Shown: piece by piece, positions 19,871 to 31,984 of the stretch
How positions within the stretch are numbered: the first letter of the stretch is position 1
How the letters are laid out: each line of letters starts with the position of its first letter
Assembly (NCBI GenBank): GCA_021397845.1
Contig: CM038053.1
Coordinates: forward strand, 109,653,825-109,717,824
Source: Areca catechu
Taxonomy: Eukaryota > Streptophyta > Magnoliopsida > Arecales > Arecaceae
DNA length: 64,000 nucleotides
Reading direction: 5' to 3'
Position numbers and translations under genes: made by a program
The notes under the pieces: model-generated
Databases searched by the model: none
Told to the model about the DNA's origin: nothing
The model's input: the letters and a program-made list of their open reading frames with translations, nothing else

Positions 19871-20430
19871 TGCAAGTGTGTCTTACAACCAAGGAGAACA
19901 AAAGACTTTGATATCTTGATAGTGGTTGCTCAAGGCACATGACGGGAGATGTGAAGCAATTTACTTCTCTTGAAGCATTGAATGGAGGGACTGTGACCTT
20001 CGGGGATAATGATAAAGAAAAAATCATTGGTATTGGTAAGGTTCACATAACTCCTAGTTGTATTAGCAATATACTTCTAGTTGATGGTTTAAAGCATAAT
20101 CTTTTGAGCATTAGTCAGGTTTGCGATAAAGGTTTTCAAGTCATTTTTAAATCATCTTATTGCATGCTTATTAGTCCAGATATAAATAGAGTACAATTCA
20201 TTGAAAAAGGCATAAAATATTTTTTTGGTAGATTTAGATGATCTATCTTTGCCTAATGGAGAATGCCTTGTTGCATTGAATTATGCTAAAGATGAGACTA
20301 GTTGGCTTTGGCATAGAAGTTTAGGGCATGCTAGTATGTATCTACTTTGAAAACTTTTCAAAAAGAATTTAGTTAGAGATTTATCTGAACTTTATTTTGA
20401 AAAAGATAGAGTTTGCCAAGCATGTCAATT
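19871..20430 (+). pseudogene. Cop-1 protease and GAG-pre-integrase (broken)
   Basis: The aspartic protease active site reads YLDSGCSRHMTGD (from 19912), the usual Copia form. A 100-residue open frame follows (19939-20241). The GAG-pre-integrase motif SWLWHRSLGHASM lies near 20300-20337. Stops just before the active site and at about 20241 and 20349 break it. Confidence 0.8.
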
Positions 20431-21200
20431 TGGTAAACAAGTTAAAACTTTTTTTAAACTGAAGATTTTGTAACTACTAATAGACCACTAGAACTACTTC
20501 ATATGGATCTCTTTGGATCAACTAGAACATCAAGTCTAGGAGGCAAGAGATATGGATCAGTCATAATGAATGATTTCTTGAGATTTACATAGATTTTCTT
20601 TTAGCACATAAAGATGAATCATTTTCTATTTTTATAAAGTTTTATTAAAAAGTCTTAAATGAAAAAGATGTTTCAGTTGTTTGTATTCGCAGTGATCATG
20701 AAACTGAATTTAAAAATTAAGATTTCAAAAATTTTTGTAATGAAAAAGGAATAGAACATAATTTTTCTGCACCTAGGACATCTCAGCAGAATGGGGTAGT
20801 AGAAAGAAAAATCGTACTTTAGAAGAAATTGCATGTACTATGTTTTGTGAAAATGATTTACCGAGATATTTTTGGACTGAAGCTATTATACTGCATGTTA
20901 TATTTTAAATCAATTTTAATCTGCCCTATTTTGAAGAAAACTTCATATAAACTTTGGAATCAGAGAAAACCAACTTTAAAGTATTTTCGAGTTTTTGGTT
21001 GCAAATATTTTATTTTAAATAATGGAAAAGATAATCTTGGAAAATTTGATGCCAAGTCTGATGAAGTTATCTTTTTAGGATACTCCACATCAAGTAGGGC
21101 ATACAGAGTTTTCAATAAAAGAACTTTGGTTGTAGAAGAGTCAGTGCATGTTATTTTTAAAGAATCTACTAACAAATCCTCCAGAAAAGGGATATATCCG
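20431..21200 (+). pseudogene. Cop-1 integrase (broken)
   Basis: The core starts RPLELLHMDLFGS near 20480, with the first catalytic aspartate in HMDLFG. The second aspartate lies in CIRSDHETEF near 20683-20712, and QQNGVVER-type sequence near 20785 marks the third acidic region. The C-terminal part is open at 20829-21212 (VFGCKYFILN, DEVIFLGYS). At least three stops or frameshifts are present. Confidence 0.8.
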
Positions 21201-21439
21201 ATGAATGGGTAAGTACTGACAAGCTTCAAAAGTTGACACTCAATGATCAACTCCAGCCAAGTGAAGAAGATCAAGACAAGAATGAAAAAGGTGATGACAC
21301 TCCAAAGCACCAAGATCTACCTAAGGAGTGGAGGTATACTCATGGACATCCTAAGGAATTAATCCTAGGTGAATATCTAAAGGGATAAGAACTTGAACCT
21401 CAATTAGAAATGAATGTGACTATATAGCTTTTATATCTC

Positions 21440-22450
21440 AAATTAAACCTAAATGTTTTGAAGAAGCTGAAAAAGACTAACTGGATTAATGTCATGCAAG
21501 ATGAACTAATTCAGTTTGACAGAAATAATGTTTAGACATTAATAGAAAGACAATATAATATTTCTATTGTTGGCACTAAATGGGCATTTAGGAATAAATT
21601 AGATAAAAATGGAATTGTTGTTAGGAATAAAGCTAGACTAGTTGCTGAAGGCTATAACCCGGAGGAAAGGATTGATTTTGATGAAACTTTTGGTCCTGTT
21701 GCTAGACTTGAAGCAATTAGACTGTTGTTAGCATTTGCTTGTTTTATGAACTTTAAACTGTTTCAAATGGATGTTAAGAGTGCTTTTCTAAATGGTTTTA
21801 TAATAGAAAAATTTTTGTTGAACAACCACCTGGATTTGAAAATCATACACATCCTGATCATGTTTTTAAATTGTACAAAGCACTTTATGGATTAAAGCAA
21901 GCTCCTCGAGCTTGGTATGAGAGACTCAGAAAATTTTTAATTGAAAATGAATTTTCTAGAGGCTATGTTGATAAACCTTGTTTTTGAAAAAGAAAGATAG
22001 TAATTTATTAGTAGTACAAATATATGTTGATGATATCATTTTCGGTGCTTCTAATGAACTTCTTTGTCAAGAGTTTGCTAAGCTGATATAGGGTGAGTTC
22101 GAGATGAGCATGATGGAAGAACACAATTTCTTTCTCGGACTCCAGATCAAACAAACAAAAGATTGTATCTTCATCAACCAAGCGAAGTATACAAGAGATT
22201 ATAAAGAAGTTTGGGATGGAGACTACTAAATCGATAGGTACGCCTATGAGCCCCCTTGAAGACTTGGTAAAGATGAATATGGTAAATCAGTAGATCAAAA
22301 GTTATACAGAGGTATGATTGGCTCTTTATTGTACTTAAATACTAGTAGCCAGATATAATGTTCAGTGTATGCATGTGTGTTAGATATCAGTCTGAACCTA
22401 AAGAATCACATTTGTTGGCTGTTAAGTATATTATTAGATATCTATCTAGT
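21440..22450 (+). pseudogene. Cop-1 reverse transcriptase (broken)
   Basis: Copia RT motifs in order: KWAFRNKLDKNG, RLVAEGY, FDETFGPVARLEAIR, FQMDVKSAFLNG, LYGLKQAPRAWYE-like sequence near 21885 and the catalytic YVDDIIFG (22023-22046). Frameshifts near 21810 and 21985 and several stops inactivate it. The acidic spacer 21201-21440 joins it to integrase. Confidence 0.82.
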
Positions 22451-22963
22451 ACTATTGATATTGGTTTGTGATATTCTAGAGATTCATCTACTTAATTAAT
22501 TGGATATTCTGATGCTGATTTTGCTAGTTGTAAATTGGATAGAAAGTGTACTAGTGGTACTTGCCAATTTCTTGGAGTTAACTTAATCTCATGGTTTAGC
22601 AAGAAACAAACTTCAGTTGCACTATCCACAGTTGAGGCTGAGTATATTGTAGCAAGAAGTTGTTATGTTCAAATCTTATGGATTAAGCAACAACTTGAAG
22701 ATTTTGGAATCAAGTTGGCTAGTACACCTATTAAATGTGATAATACTAGTACTATCTGCTTGACTAAAAATCCTGTTCAACATTCGAGGAGTAAACATAT
22801 TGAAATTAGACATCATTTTATTAGAGATCATATAGAAAATAATGATGTGCTTGAATTTATTAGTACTAAATTTCGATTAGCTGATATCTTAACTAAACCT
22901 CTTCTGGAAGATCGATTTTGTATGATTAGAAGAGAGATTGGGATCATTAATCCTTTTGATTAA
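22451..22963 (+). pseudogene. Cop-1 RNase H
   Basis: Continuous 142-residue open frame (22535-22963) preceded by GYSDADFASCK. It contains the Copia RNase H signatures STVEAEYI, WIKQQLEDFGI and HIEIRHHFIRDHI, and ends LADILTKPL...IINPFD with a natural stop. It is the best preserved coding part of the element but lacks its own upstream frame. Confidence 0.82.
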
Positions 22964-24297
22964 ATATTTCCTATCTTTGACTCAAATCAGTCATATTTGA
23001 TATCAATCATGCTCAATCTTTGCTAATTTTTATTGAATTTCATTGAATTATGCTTGATTTTGATCAACACTTCAATCTCTTATTTTTTTGGTTTTTAAGT
23101 CAATGTGTCGACACATTGATGTGTCGACACATTCGTGAGTCGACAAATGAACGGTAGTAGACCGAGAATAAGGGTATTCCAAAGTATTTTTCCCTCCTTT
23201 CTTCATCTTTCTCGAGCCGACGCTTGACCTAAGGTATTCCTCACTTCTCCTTCCCTCTATTTCATGATTTAAACCCATTGATTCTTCGTTTCGGATACTT
23301 TCTTGTTTAGATTTTGCTACATTTCAGCTTCCTTTTGCATTTTGAGCCTTAGAAATCCTAGATTTTCATCCAAATCTTGCCTTTTGCATTTTGAGCCTTA
23401 GAAACCCTAGATTCTCAGATCGATGTGGCCTCGAGCTTGATCTTTTACTGATACAAGACGATCGAGATCGGATCGTCTTCTGATGATGATGATGAGGATG
23501 AGGATGGATTAGGATATCCATGTATTTTTTAGATAATTTACTTTTATGCATCTATGTATGTTTTGTCTTTTATTGTATAAATTCTGACTTGAAATGAAAT
23601 ATCATGTTGTACTTCATGTTTGTGACTTTAAATGAATAAATGACTTAAATTTCTTGGTATTTCATTGTCTTTATGAATTGTCTTTGTGAATGAATGAAGA
23701 TTTTACATTGCACTTCAAGTCAATATCTTAATTCTATTGCCTTCCTACCTTTTTAATGAAAACAGAAAGGGGGAGTAGTGAAGATTAAAGTATAAATGTA
23801 AAGTGTATTTATGATGTGCAAGGGATAAATAAGAGTAGAGTATTTGCAAAATTTGAAAATTATTTTGACAACTTGAATTGAAACTGTTTACAAATTCTTT
23901 AAGAAAGGGGGAGCTATACTTTGTTTTATTGAAAATCCTTTTTAAAGTGAATTTCATCTTAAAACCCCTCTTTAAGTGTTTGAAAAGATATTTACAAATT
24001 CTTTTATGGATCATCAATTTAGGGGAGCTTTACTTATTGCTAAATTTTCTTATAGAGTATCACGTTACATGTGTTTATGTTTCATATATATCCCAAAGCT
24101 CTGATACTCTCAATCATTACAACTTGCTCTGATAATCTTAAATCATTATATCATTCTTATTCTGATACATCTTGTTCATATTAAAATTACTTTGATACAA
24201 CTATTGCATTTAGCTCTATGCACTTTGATGAACCTTTTTTAAAAGCTTTTTATGCAATTTATACTTAAAATTTTGTTATCATCAAAAAGGGGAAGAT
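22964..24297 (+). other. Cop-1 3' internal region and polypurine tract
   Basis: 1.3 kb between the pol stop and the 3' LTR. SIRE-type elements can carry an extra ORF here; I see none intact. It holds two perfect GTCGAC palindromes (23102-23131), a GATGATGATGAGGATGAGGATG run (near 23482-23510), AT-rich stretches, and the polypurine tract AAAAAGGGGAAGA at 24284-24296. Confidence 0.7.
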
Positions 24298-25850
24298 TGT
24301 TGACTCCGTTATTGATTTTGATGATAAGCAAAATGGTTAAGTATAAGTTGAGTACTAATGGTTTCCTTGAAGTATGTTTTCATAGAAAAAGGTGCTTACA
24401 AATTTGTAGAAGTTTATTTATTTGAAGAAGCCAAATTTACATGAAAAACTGCTCAAAGAGGACTTGGAAAGTCAAAATTTGCTTGATTGGACATCTGAGT
24501 GAAGCATAAATTTTGTTCAGCATAAGTTCAAGAATTTTTGTGAAGATTTCAGTAAGGTGTCGACTCAAAGTGTCGACACATGACACCAAGTATCGACACA
24601 TGGAGATGAAGTGTCGACTCAAGCCGGTATGCAAAGAATGTTTTAGATGGCACAGCTGAAGTGTCAACACATGGACCTGAAGTGTCGACTCAAAGTATCG
24701 ACACATGAATCAGCTCATCGCCCGAGATTTTCAAGCCATAGAACTTGCTTAAAATGAAGAACTGCAAAAGTGTCGACACATGGAAGAGAAGTGCCGACTC
24801 AAAGTGTCGACACATCTGAGATTTCTAAAGAACCAGATTGAAGATTTTTGAACTGGGTGTCGACTCAAGAAGATCAAGTGTCGACCTAAAGTGTCGACTC
24901 ATAGCCTGAAGTGCCGACGCATGGAGTTATGGAAACAGTAATGGCTAGTTTTTTCAAATACAGAACTCGACCCTTTTGCCCTCCAACGGCTAGTTTTTCA
25001 AGTCTAATGGCTAAAAATCTGATTTGAGGCCTTGGGAAGGTATTTATATGCTCCAAATCAAATCAAAAGAAGAATAATTGATGAGAATGAGATGGAAGCA
25101 TTCAAGAGAGAAAAAAAAGAGCTTTAACCCTATTCATTGAAGATTCAACCACTCTCAAGCAAAAGCATGCCTCCAAGCATTCAAGAGCCTTCAAGAGCAT
25201 TGAAGATCATCCATTCTTGAGCATTCAAGAGGCTTCAACAAGTTCAAAGCACATCTACATCGAGCTTCAAAGAGATACTCGCTTTATTTTAGAAAGCTTT
25301 CATTGTTTCATTACTTCAAAAACTTATTTGTTGTAAGGGTTCTTTGTTAGCCTATTGTAAAACCAAGGGTGGTTATTGGTGATCCTTTGAAAACCAATTA
25401 GGTTCTTAGTTAGCTCGGAAAATCAAGGGAGGTTGGTGGTTAGCCCGTAAAACCATTTAGGTTCTTGGTTAGCTCATAAAACCAAGTGAGGTTTTGACTT
25501 GTTGGCCTTGTAAAAACAAGTTGGGTTTTTGATTAGTGAGCCCGTAAAACTAATCAACTGTAATCGGTGTGATTATAGTGAATTTCTAAGAAGATCTTGA
25601 AGAGTGGATGTAGGTGCATTGGATAGCACCGAACCACTATATTTCTTGGTCTTTGTGGTTGATTGATCTCTCTACTTGCTTTTCACTTATTTCTCTTTAT
25701 TTCCGCTGCACTTTTATTTAAGAGCATTACATGTGATTTCTTTGTACCTTAATTGATTGTTGGATTGGATTGCATAGCATTGCATTGCATCAAGTAAATA
25801 TTTTTAGAGACCCAATTCACCCCCCCTCTTGGGTTGCTTACTGGGCAACA
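24298..25850 (+). repeat. Cop-1 3' LTR
   Basis: 1,553 bp, TGTTGACTCCG...GGCAACA, highly similar to the 5' LTR, including the GTCGAC array (24555-24925) and hairpin array (25331-25580). In the second hairpin unit this copy pairs perfectly (ATTGGT/ACCAAT) where the 5' copy is damaged. Confidence 0.92.
25331..25580 (+). other. Hairpin array, Cop-1 3' LTR
   Basis: Same units as 17570-17816, with loops such as AGCCCGTA and GAGCCCGTAAA. TTGATTAGT/ACTAATCAA is retained. Confidence 0.65.
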
Positions 25851-25855
25851 ATTAT

Positions 25856-26024
25856 TCTGCATGAGTTCATATGCGGGTACTTTAGTTCTTTTCATTGCTA
25901 GTTTTCCTGCTAGTCTTTTCTATTTTTGGAACTTTAGCCACCAATTAAATTCTTAAAAAAATACAAAAAAATTAGTTACTATTATTTCCTGTATGCATGT
26001 CAGTCTTAGAGTCATCCCGCATCA
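25856..26024 (+). repeat. Gyp-2 5' LTR, second part
   Basis: Resumes after the Cop-1 target duplication and ends CATCCCGCATCA at 26024. Confidence 0.75.
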
Positions 26025-26027
26025 GTT

Positions 26028-26040
26028 TGGTATCAGAGCG
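26028..26040 (+). other. Primer-binding site of Gyp-2
   Basis: TGGTATCAGAGCG, three bases after the LTR end, complementary to initiator-Met tRNA. Confidence 0.85.
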
Positions 26041-27156
26041 GGATTAGGATAGTTTGCATCCTCATAAAAACACCTAAAACATTCATCTTTGATTTTCTGC
26101 ATCCTGTCATCTGCATTATGGGTCTGAGCTTTGGTCTGTTTCACCATGTTAGGATTTTTATTTTTTTTTAAAATTTGCACGGCATACTCTTTGTTCAGCC
26201 ATGATAATTGTCATTATTTTTAATTATTTTTACAGAAACAAGAAAATAAATAAATTTGCATATTAAAAACCTTAACTAGAATCTTGAGTTTTTTGCACAT
26301 AGTCCAAAACTCTAGGTGTTGCATTATTATCTGAATCTTGTTCTGCATGAAATTTGGTAGGAATCATCTTTGCTATTAATCCTCTATTCTGCAATATTTT
26401 GGAGTTTTTTTGCTCTGAAAACCAGGTCAACTACTGCAACAAAATAGACCCATATTTTAGTTCTGCATGCCTGACTAAACCAAACTAATTAATTATCAAA
26501 CCCCACCTCAACCAAGGCAATTTTGTTTGCTAACTTAACCAACTCAAATTCAAGTTGCCACCTTATAAAAGACAAAAAAAAAAAAATTCTATTTTGTTTT
26601 TAGATGGCATCAGATTTCATTGTATGATCATCATTAGCATTAAACTAATCTTAAGGTCAATTTCCTATCTCAGATCAGGGCAGGAGGTCATTACCTGTCC
26701 TGGGACCAAAACAACCACCTTGCATTCGTATCCAAACCATAATTAAATCAACTAGCAACCTAATTTGCTCTGGTGAGCTAGGGACACCAACAGGTCGGGT
26801 TCGAGTTGTGTGGGTAAACTAGTGCATTCAATTCCTCAACTATTACTGAAAACTGGTATCTAAAGCTAGAGGTCCACAGGCAAACGTCCTGAGTGGACTA
26901 GTAGTTTTTAATTAGGACCCTATCATAAACAGGGAGAGCCTCCCACCCCACCTCTTACCTAGCCAATAGAATGATTAGTTGTTGAGTTGAGTGTAAGTTG
27001 AGTAGACCCATTCAACTTTGGCTCTTGGTCTAGCAAACCATAGTACATGTTAACCTTGTGTGCTTAATTGCATCATAACACCTTGTTTGATTGAGTGCAT
27101 GACCACCAGGTCAGGAGTCCAATACAACCAGTCTAAACCCTAGCCCAGCTCAACCA
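26041..27156 (+). other. Gyp-2 untranslated leader
   Basis: Non-coding leader. 26640-26972 matches the conserved leader block of Gyp-1 and Gyp-3, including GGGAGAGCCTCCCACC and CCACCTCTTACCT. Confidence 0.65.
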
Positions 27157-28540
27157 TGGAATCCAATCTTGAAACTCCCATAAAGAACATGAATGACCAG
27201 ATGATTGCCCAGATGAACCAGATGAATGTCTAACTGACCACCTAAGTGAATCATAGATTTGACCAATTGACCCAATCGAATAACCACACCAATAGATTGA
27301 CCATTTAACCATAGGTTAGACTAGGTAGAAAACCGATTAGGAACCATAGAAAGAACCCAGGAGTCCAATACTGAACCTGATCCTGATTCACCCCTTTCTA
27401 CCTCTCATAAACCTAGGAGAGCTCAAAATCATGACCAATTTATGGAGTCCAACCCTAGGAGAGCCCAAAACCATGACCACTTCATGGGGCCCAATCATAG
27501 GAGAGCCCAATGCCAAGAACCATATCAAGAGCCCAACCCTAGGAGAGACCAAGACCCTGACCCTTTCCAGGAGCCCAACCGTAGAAGGCCCCACCATGAA
27601 GTTCTTGACCAGGATGAAAGAGCCATGAACAACATTCAGGTAGACGCACCCATATTTGATGGCAGCCTAGAACCAAAGGTCTACGTAGATTGGGAAGGAG
27701 ACATGGACTATTATTTTGAATTGTATGACATGAGTGAGGAGAGGAAGTATAAATTTGCAAAAATGAGGTTAGTTCATTAGGCTAGGCTACATTAGGCCAA
27801 CCTTGAGTGTACTAGGAGACAACAAGAACTTCCTCCTATAAACACCTGGTAGGGCATGAAATAAAAACTTAAGGAAAAGTACCTTCCTGCATCCTACAAT
27901 CATAAACTCCTAGACCAATGGAATAGGTAACATCGAGGGAATAGGCCTGTCTCAGATTATATCGCCCAATTTGATGAGTTTGCCATAAGGTATAATGAAA
28001 CCAAGTCTCTATCACTGACCTTATCTAGGTTTAGAATCAGATTACGCGAAGATATCCAGAGAGAGCTATATATGATGGAGGTCAACGATTTGGAGCAAGC
28101 CTACCAGATAGCTAGGCACTATGAGCAATTTCAGAGGGGACCTACATACCAGCTACCCGAACCTTCTAGGAGCAATACCCCTTTTCCAAAACCAAACTCT
28201 AGTCAAGTATACTAGGGCCGACCCAACACCAATCCAGTCCAACCTAACCCCAACTCAGGCCGACCCATCCCTAATCCAGTCCGACCCAACCCTAACCCAA
28301 CTCGACCCAATCCCAACCCAACCCTTCCCAACCCTAACCCACTTCGACCTAACCCTAGCCCGAGTCAATCCAGTTCTAGCAATTCCGCACCTTTTAGGAT
28401 TGATAAGGGTAAGGCACCCGCGTTTCAAAAAGTCCCAAGTCCTAGCGCCAATGCTTGCTTTAGATGCAATGAGGTAGGTCATTATGCCAGCCAATGCCTA
28501 ACGAGATCTTTACACATAGGGGAACTTGAGGAGGAGGCCT
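27157..28540 (+). pseudogene. Gyp-2 gag (broken)
   Basis: Starts MESNLETPIKNMNDQM. An open part (27442-27780) holds a 14-residue repeat, then DAPIFDGSLEPKVYVDWEGD, the usual start of the Gypsy gag capsid domain. The capsid continues in other frames (YIAQFDEFAIRYNE, RLREDIQREL). A proline/asparagine-rich linker of RPNPNP repeats (about 28200-28385) leads to an intact zinc knuckle CFRCNEVGHYASQC at 28456-28497. Several stops make it non-functional. The product would be the particle and RNA-binding protein. Confidence 0.8.
27412..27600 (+). repeat. 42-bp in-frame tandem repeat in Gyp-2 gag
   Basis: About 4.5 units of 42 bp, each starting CCTAGGAGAGCCCA, with starts near 27412, 27454, 27496, 27538 and 27579. 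Translated, units read like NPRRAQNHDHFMGP, a 14-residue repeat rich in charged residues. Confidence 0.8.
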
Positions 28541-29833
28541 GAACCCAATGATGAAGAGGGAGAAAGGGTCTATGAAGCTGAGGCAGACTTGATTGATGAG
28601 TATGAGGAAGATGAGGAGGAATTTGATTAGTCTGACCTAGTAGGGGTAGTTAGATGCATCCTAGCCCAGACCAAGCACAGGAAGATTAGCGTAGGACTAA
28701 CATCCTACAAACCTTTATGAAGATTGGGGATAAAGTATGCAAAATTATTATAGATAGTGGTTTTGTGTGAATGCCATCTCACTTAAGGCGGTCAAAACCC
28801 TAGGCTTAAGCCAGTTCCCCATCCTAGCCCCTATAAGATTTCTTGGATAGACTCCATATCCATACCCATTAAGTCCAGATCTAGTTTTAATCTTATTAGG
28901 ATAAGGTATGGTATGATGTTGTGTCCATGGGAGTTAGTAGTATAATTTTAGGTAGACCTTGACTTTATGACCATGATGCTACCCTATACGGCTGGTCTAA
29001 TGCATGTATGTTTAGCTTTCTTGAGAAGAAGATTACAATTAACCCCACCCGACCTCATGACAAAGTTAGGAGAGGATCTAGCTCACTAAAAGAAAAGAAG
29101 TCTGGAGTTAATTTAATCACTGCTAAAGAGCTAGAGAAGGAGATTTTTGAGGGAACTACAGTCTGGATGTTAGCTGTAAAAGAAGTACCTGATCAATCTG
29201 ATAAAGAGTACCCTCATGAGGTCAAGGGAATCTTAAATAAATTTAATGATATATTTTCTCATGATTTACCTGACCAGCTACCACCACTAAGGGACGTCCA
29301 ACATGTTATAGATCTAGTCCTAGGAGCCACCCTACCTAATCTGCCCCACTATAGAATGAATCTAACTGAACATTTAGAGTCACAGAGGTAGGTAGGTAAA
29401 CTCCTTAGAAAAGGGTTTATTAGGGAGAGCTTAAGTCCTTGTCCAGTACTAGCCCTATTAACCTCTAAGAAAGATGGAATGTGGAGGATGTGTGTCGACA
29501 GTCGTGCCATAAACAAAATCACTGTGAAGTATTGGTTTTCCATCCCCGATTAGACAATATGCTAGATATGATGGCCGGGTGCAACCATCTTTCATAGATT
29601 GACCTTAAGAGCAGCTATCATTAGGTTAGGATCAGACATGGGGATGAATGGAAAACTACATTTAAACCAAGGATGGTCTGTATGAATGGATTTTCATGCC
29701 TTTTGGGTTATCTAATGCCCATGGCACCTTTATGAGAATTATAACCCAAGTCCTAAGGATGTTCATAGAAAAATTTGTAGTAGTTTATTTTGATGACATC
29801 CTAATCTTCAGTAGGACTAAGAAAGTCCACTTG
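28541..29833 (+). pseudogene. Gyp-2 linker, protease and RT start (broken, truncated)
   Basis: An acidic linker VYEAEADLIDEYEEDEEE is followed by a retropepsin core with IIIDSG near 28750 and VSSIILGRP near 28940. An open 127-residue frame (29008-29391) covers the protease-RT junction, including FSHDLPDQLPPLRDVQHVID and LPHYRMN. RT motifs SKKDGMWRMCVDSRAINKIT and VVVYFDDILIF (near 29780) are split among frames. The reading is cut at 29833 by LTR-W, so the rest of RT, RNase H and integrase is missing here. Confidence 0.8.
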
Positions 29834-31104
29834 TGATGCAGGACAATTATGGAAACTTAATCTACTGATTATTAACCTAATTAACAGAAAAAAATAGAGA
29901 TTAATTTTTTTATGATTTTCAGTTTTAAAGACTCAAAGTAAGCAATTAAGGTAAACTAGTCAATTAGTTTATACCTGCACTAGTAGATTTAACAAAGTAA
30001 ACTAGAAAATAGGATTTGGTGGCTAAGAAACCACCATAAACTAGGGTCTACTTATTAAGGGATCATAAATCAAAGAGTAGGAAAGGGGTTTTAAATTTTA
30101 CCAACGAAGATTAACTCTCTTGATGTAGATCAGTTGGGACTCTTAGGATCTTGCGGTAGGGCTACAAGATCTCAATCTTCGGGCTTTAATCTTTTGTAAT
30201 ATTGGTTCTAAGGCAAGAACATCCTGACTTTGATCCTCGATCACCTGCAATCACTCAACAAAGAAAATCACTCGAGTTAGAAGGTAGAAAAGAAAGGAAG
30301 AAGATGAAAAATTGGAAGGGAAGGGATGGAAGGTGGTGGTGTTAGGGTTTTCTAGATGGAAGGAATGATAACTAGGGCCTCACACCCCACGATGTTTCGA
30401 AGAACAAAGGAAAAGGGCCTCACACCCGATGATGCATATAGCAAAGGAATTGGATAGAATGTCACTTTATTTGATCAATAATTCATTAATAATATAGGGG
30501 GGTTGATGGGTATTTATAAACCATCAACTAGTGGTGTAAGGGATACAAAAACTAGCACTGGTGTCCCTTAAGCAACAACTCCTGGAAACATTGCTCTGGG
30601 CATCTTGGACTTCTGCTCTTGGGCTAATTTGGGACTCTCTCCAAGGTGGGCGACATCATGGGATTCTCATCCAAATTGGGTGCCAACGATGAGGATAGAT
30701 GAGGTGTCATGATGAAGGGCCTAGATTGCTTCATCGATGGCCTTGATTACTAGATCTGGAGTCTGGATGATGTGGACTCCTGCAGGATAGTGGACTCTTC
30801 AGTTTGGATAGAAGAAGACTCAAGAGTTTTTTTTGGATTCTTGAATTTGGAACTTGAGTAGCTTGAACTCTAAAGTAGGACATTTCCTTGGTCTTCTCCT
30901 TGATTGGTGTCCCCTTGAGATAGAATTACATTGAGATGGGCAATGAGAAGCTAGGTGGCATCCTCCCTCTTGGAATTGGCAACAACTTGAGAAGAGTGGC
31001 ATTAAGTCCCTTCTTGGCATAAAGCTTGGAATCCTTCTCATTTACTTCTCTTAAAAGTGGTGCTAATCTCATTCTTAAGTTGGTCCTAATTCTTGAATGC
31101 ATGG
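29834..31104 (-). repeat. Gypsy LTR-W (reverse), first part
   Basis: Minus-strand LTR starting TGGTGCAGACATC at 37953 and ending ...TGTCCTGCATCA at 29834; about 1,967 bp in total once the nested solo LTR and one target duplication are removed. TATA box on the minus strand at 30511-30518. It contains the GTGTGAGG block near 30377-30400. The left flank is Gyp-2 RT (ACTTG). Confidence 0.7.
30511..30518 (-). promoter_or_regulatory. TATA box in LTR-W
   Basis: TATAAATA on the minus strand, followed by CCCATCAACCCCCC, in the expected U3 position. Confidence 0.5.
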
Positions 31105-31332
31105 TGTTGCCCAGGTGGCTTTTCCAAGAGGAGGGTGAATTGGAAATTTAAAAAATGTAAATAGTTATGTGCTTTTGAAATCTTTGTAAAGGTGTTAGGT
31201 GCTGTGATAAACAAATTAATAATAGAAGCAGAAATAAATCAGAAGGTCACAACACAAACACACAGAAATTATAGTGGTTAAGAGCAAACCCACTCCTATG
31301 TCCACTACCCAAGATATCACTTGGGATTTCCA

Positions 31333-31560
31333 CTATATTCACATCTGAATATAGTAGGATTGTTTTATAGGCTCACAATCCAAAACCTCTGCACTTTGGT
31401 TTTTACCGGGATCACCAAAGAAACCCTACACCCTTTTGTTTTAAAATGGGAGCACCAAAGAAACCCAACTTGGTTTTAACAGGATCACCAAGAACCCAAC
31501 ACTTGGTTTTTAGCTAAGGCTCACCAAGAACCTATTTGGTTTTTCAACTGAGCTCACCAA
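31333..31560 (-). other. Hairpin array, SireB solo LTR
   Basis: Same architecture as in Cop-1 with different stems: ACTATATTC/GAATATAGT (31332-31340/31347-31355), GATTGT/ACAATC (31358-31363/31375-31380), CTTTGGT/ACCAAAG (31394-31400/31414-31420), CTTGGT/ACCAAG (31469-31474/31487-31492). Confidence 0.65.
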
Positions 31561-31984
31561 TAACCCAAACAATTCAAGAATGAATTGAAAGTAAAAGCAA
31601 CAAAGTAACAAACTAATTTTTTATCGAGTGGTTGCCGATGCAGCTCGAGAGAAGCCTACTTGAATGTACTTGAATGCACTTTAATGGCTTCTTTGGCTTC
31701 TTTCCAAAGTGCTTCAAGCTTCAGATGAGAATTGGTGAAGACTTGAAAGCTATCTTGAATGCTCTTAGTGCTCTCTTTCTTGTTGGTAGGTTGGATATTC
31801 AATAAAGCATGAGATCTTTTGAAAAACTCTCTAACACTTTCATCAAAGAAGTTCAAATCTCTCAAATATATGGCCTTCCATCATTCCAAGGCAGTTTTAG
31901 TCATTGTAGACCATTGGGATGTGACATTTGACCATTGGAGCACCTTTTTGTATTCAAAAAAGAATTCTGGAATTAGTCATTGTG

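Larger units (their letters stand above)
16534..25850 (+). mobile_element. Cop-1: complete SIRE-like Copia element
   Basis: A 9,317-bp element with direct LTRs of 1,554 and 1,553 bp, bounded by perfect ATTAT duplications (16529-16533, 25851-25855). LTR termini are T(G)TTGACTCC...GGCAACA; the 5' copy has lost the G of its TG. Internal order is primer site, gag, protease, integrase, RT, RNase H, a 1.3-kb 3' region and a polypurine tract, which is Copia order. All coding parts carry stops or frameshifts except the RNase H end. The LTR end CACCCCCCCTCTTGGG and the long 3' region resemble SIRE/Maximus elements. Confidence 0.9.
15271..29833 (+). mobile_element. Gyp-2: Gypsy element, truncated, with nested Cop-1
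   Basis: The 5' LTR (15271-16533 plus 25856-26024) is split by Cop-1. The primer-binding site, leader, gag, protease and the start of RT follow to 29833, where reverse-oriented LTR-W interrupts. No matching 3' LTR is in the window. Many stops and frameshifts mean it is dead. The LTR is distantly related to the Gyp-1 LTR (TATA region and GAGTCCTGTAATAAGTTGAG). Confidence 0.75.
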
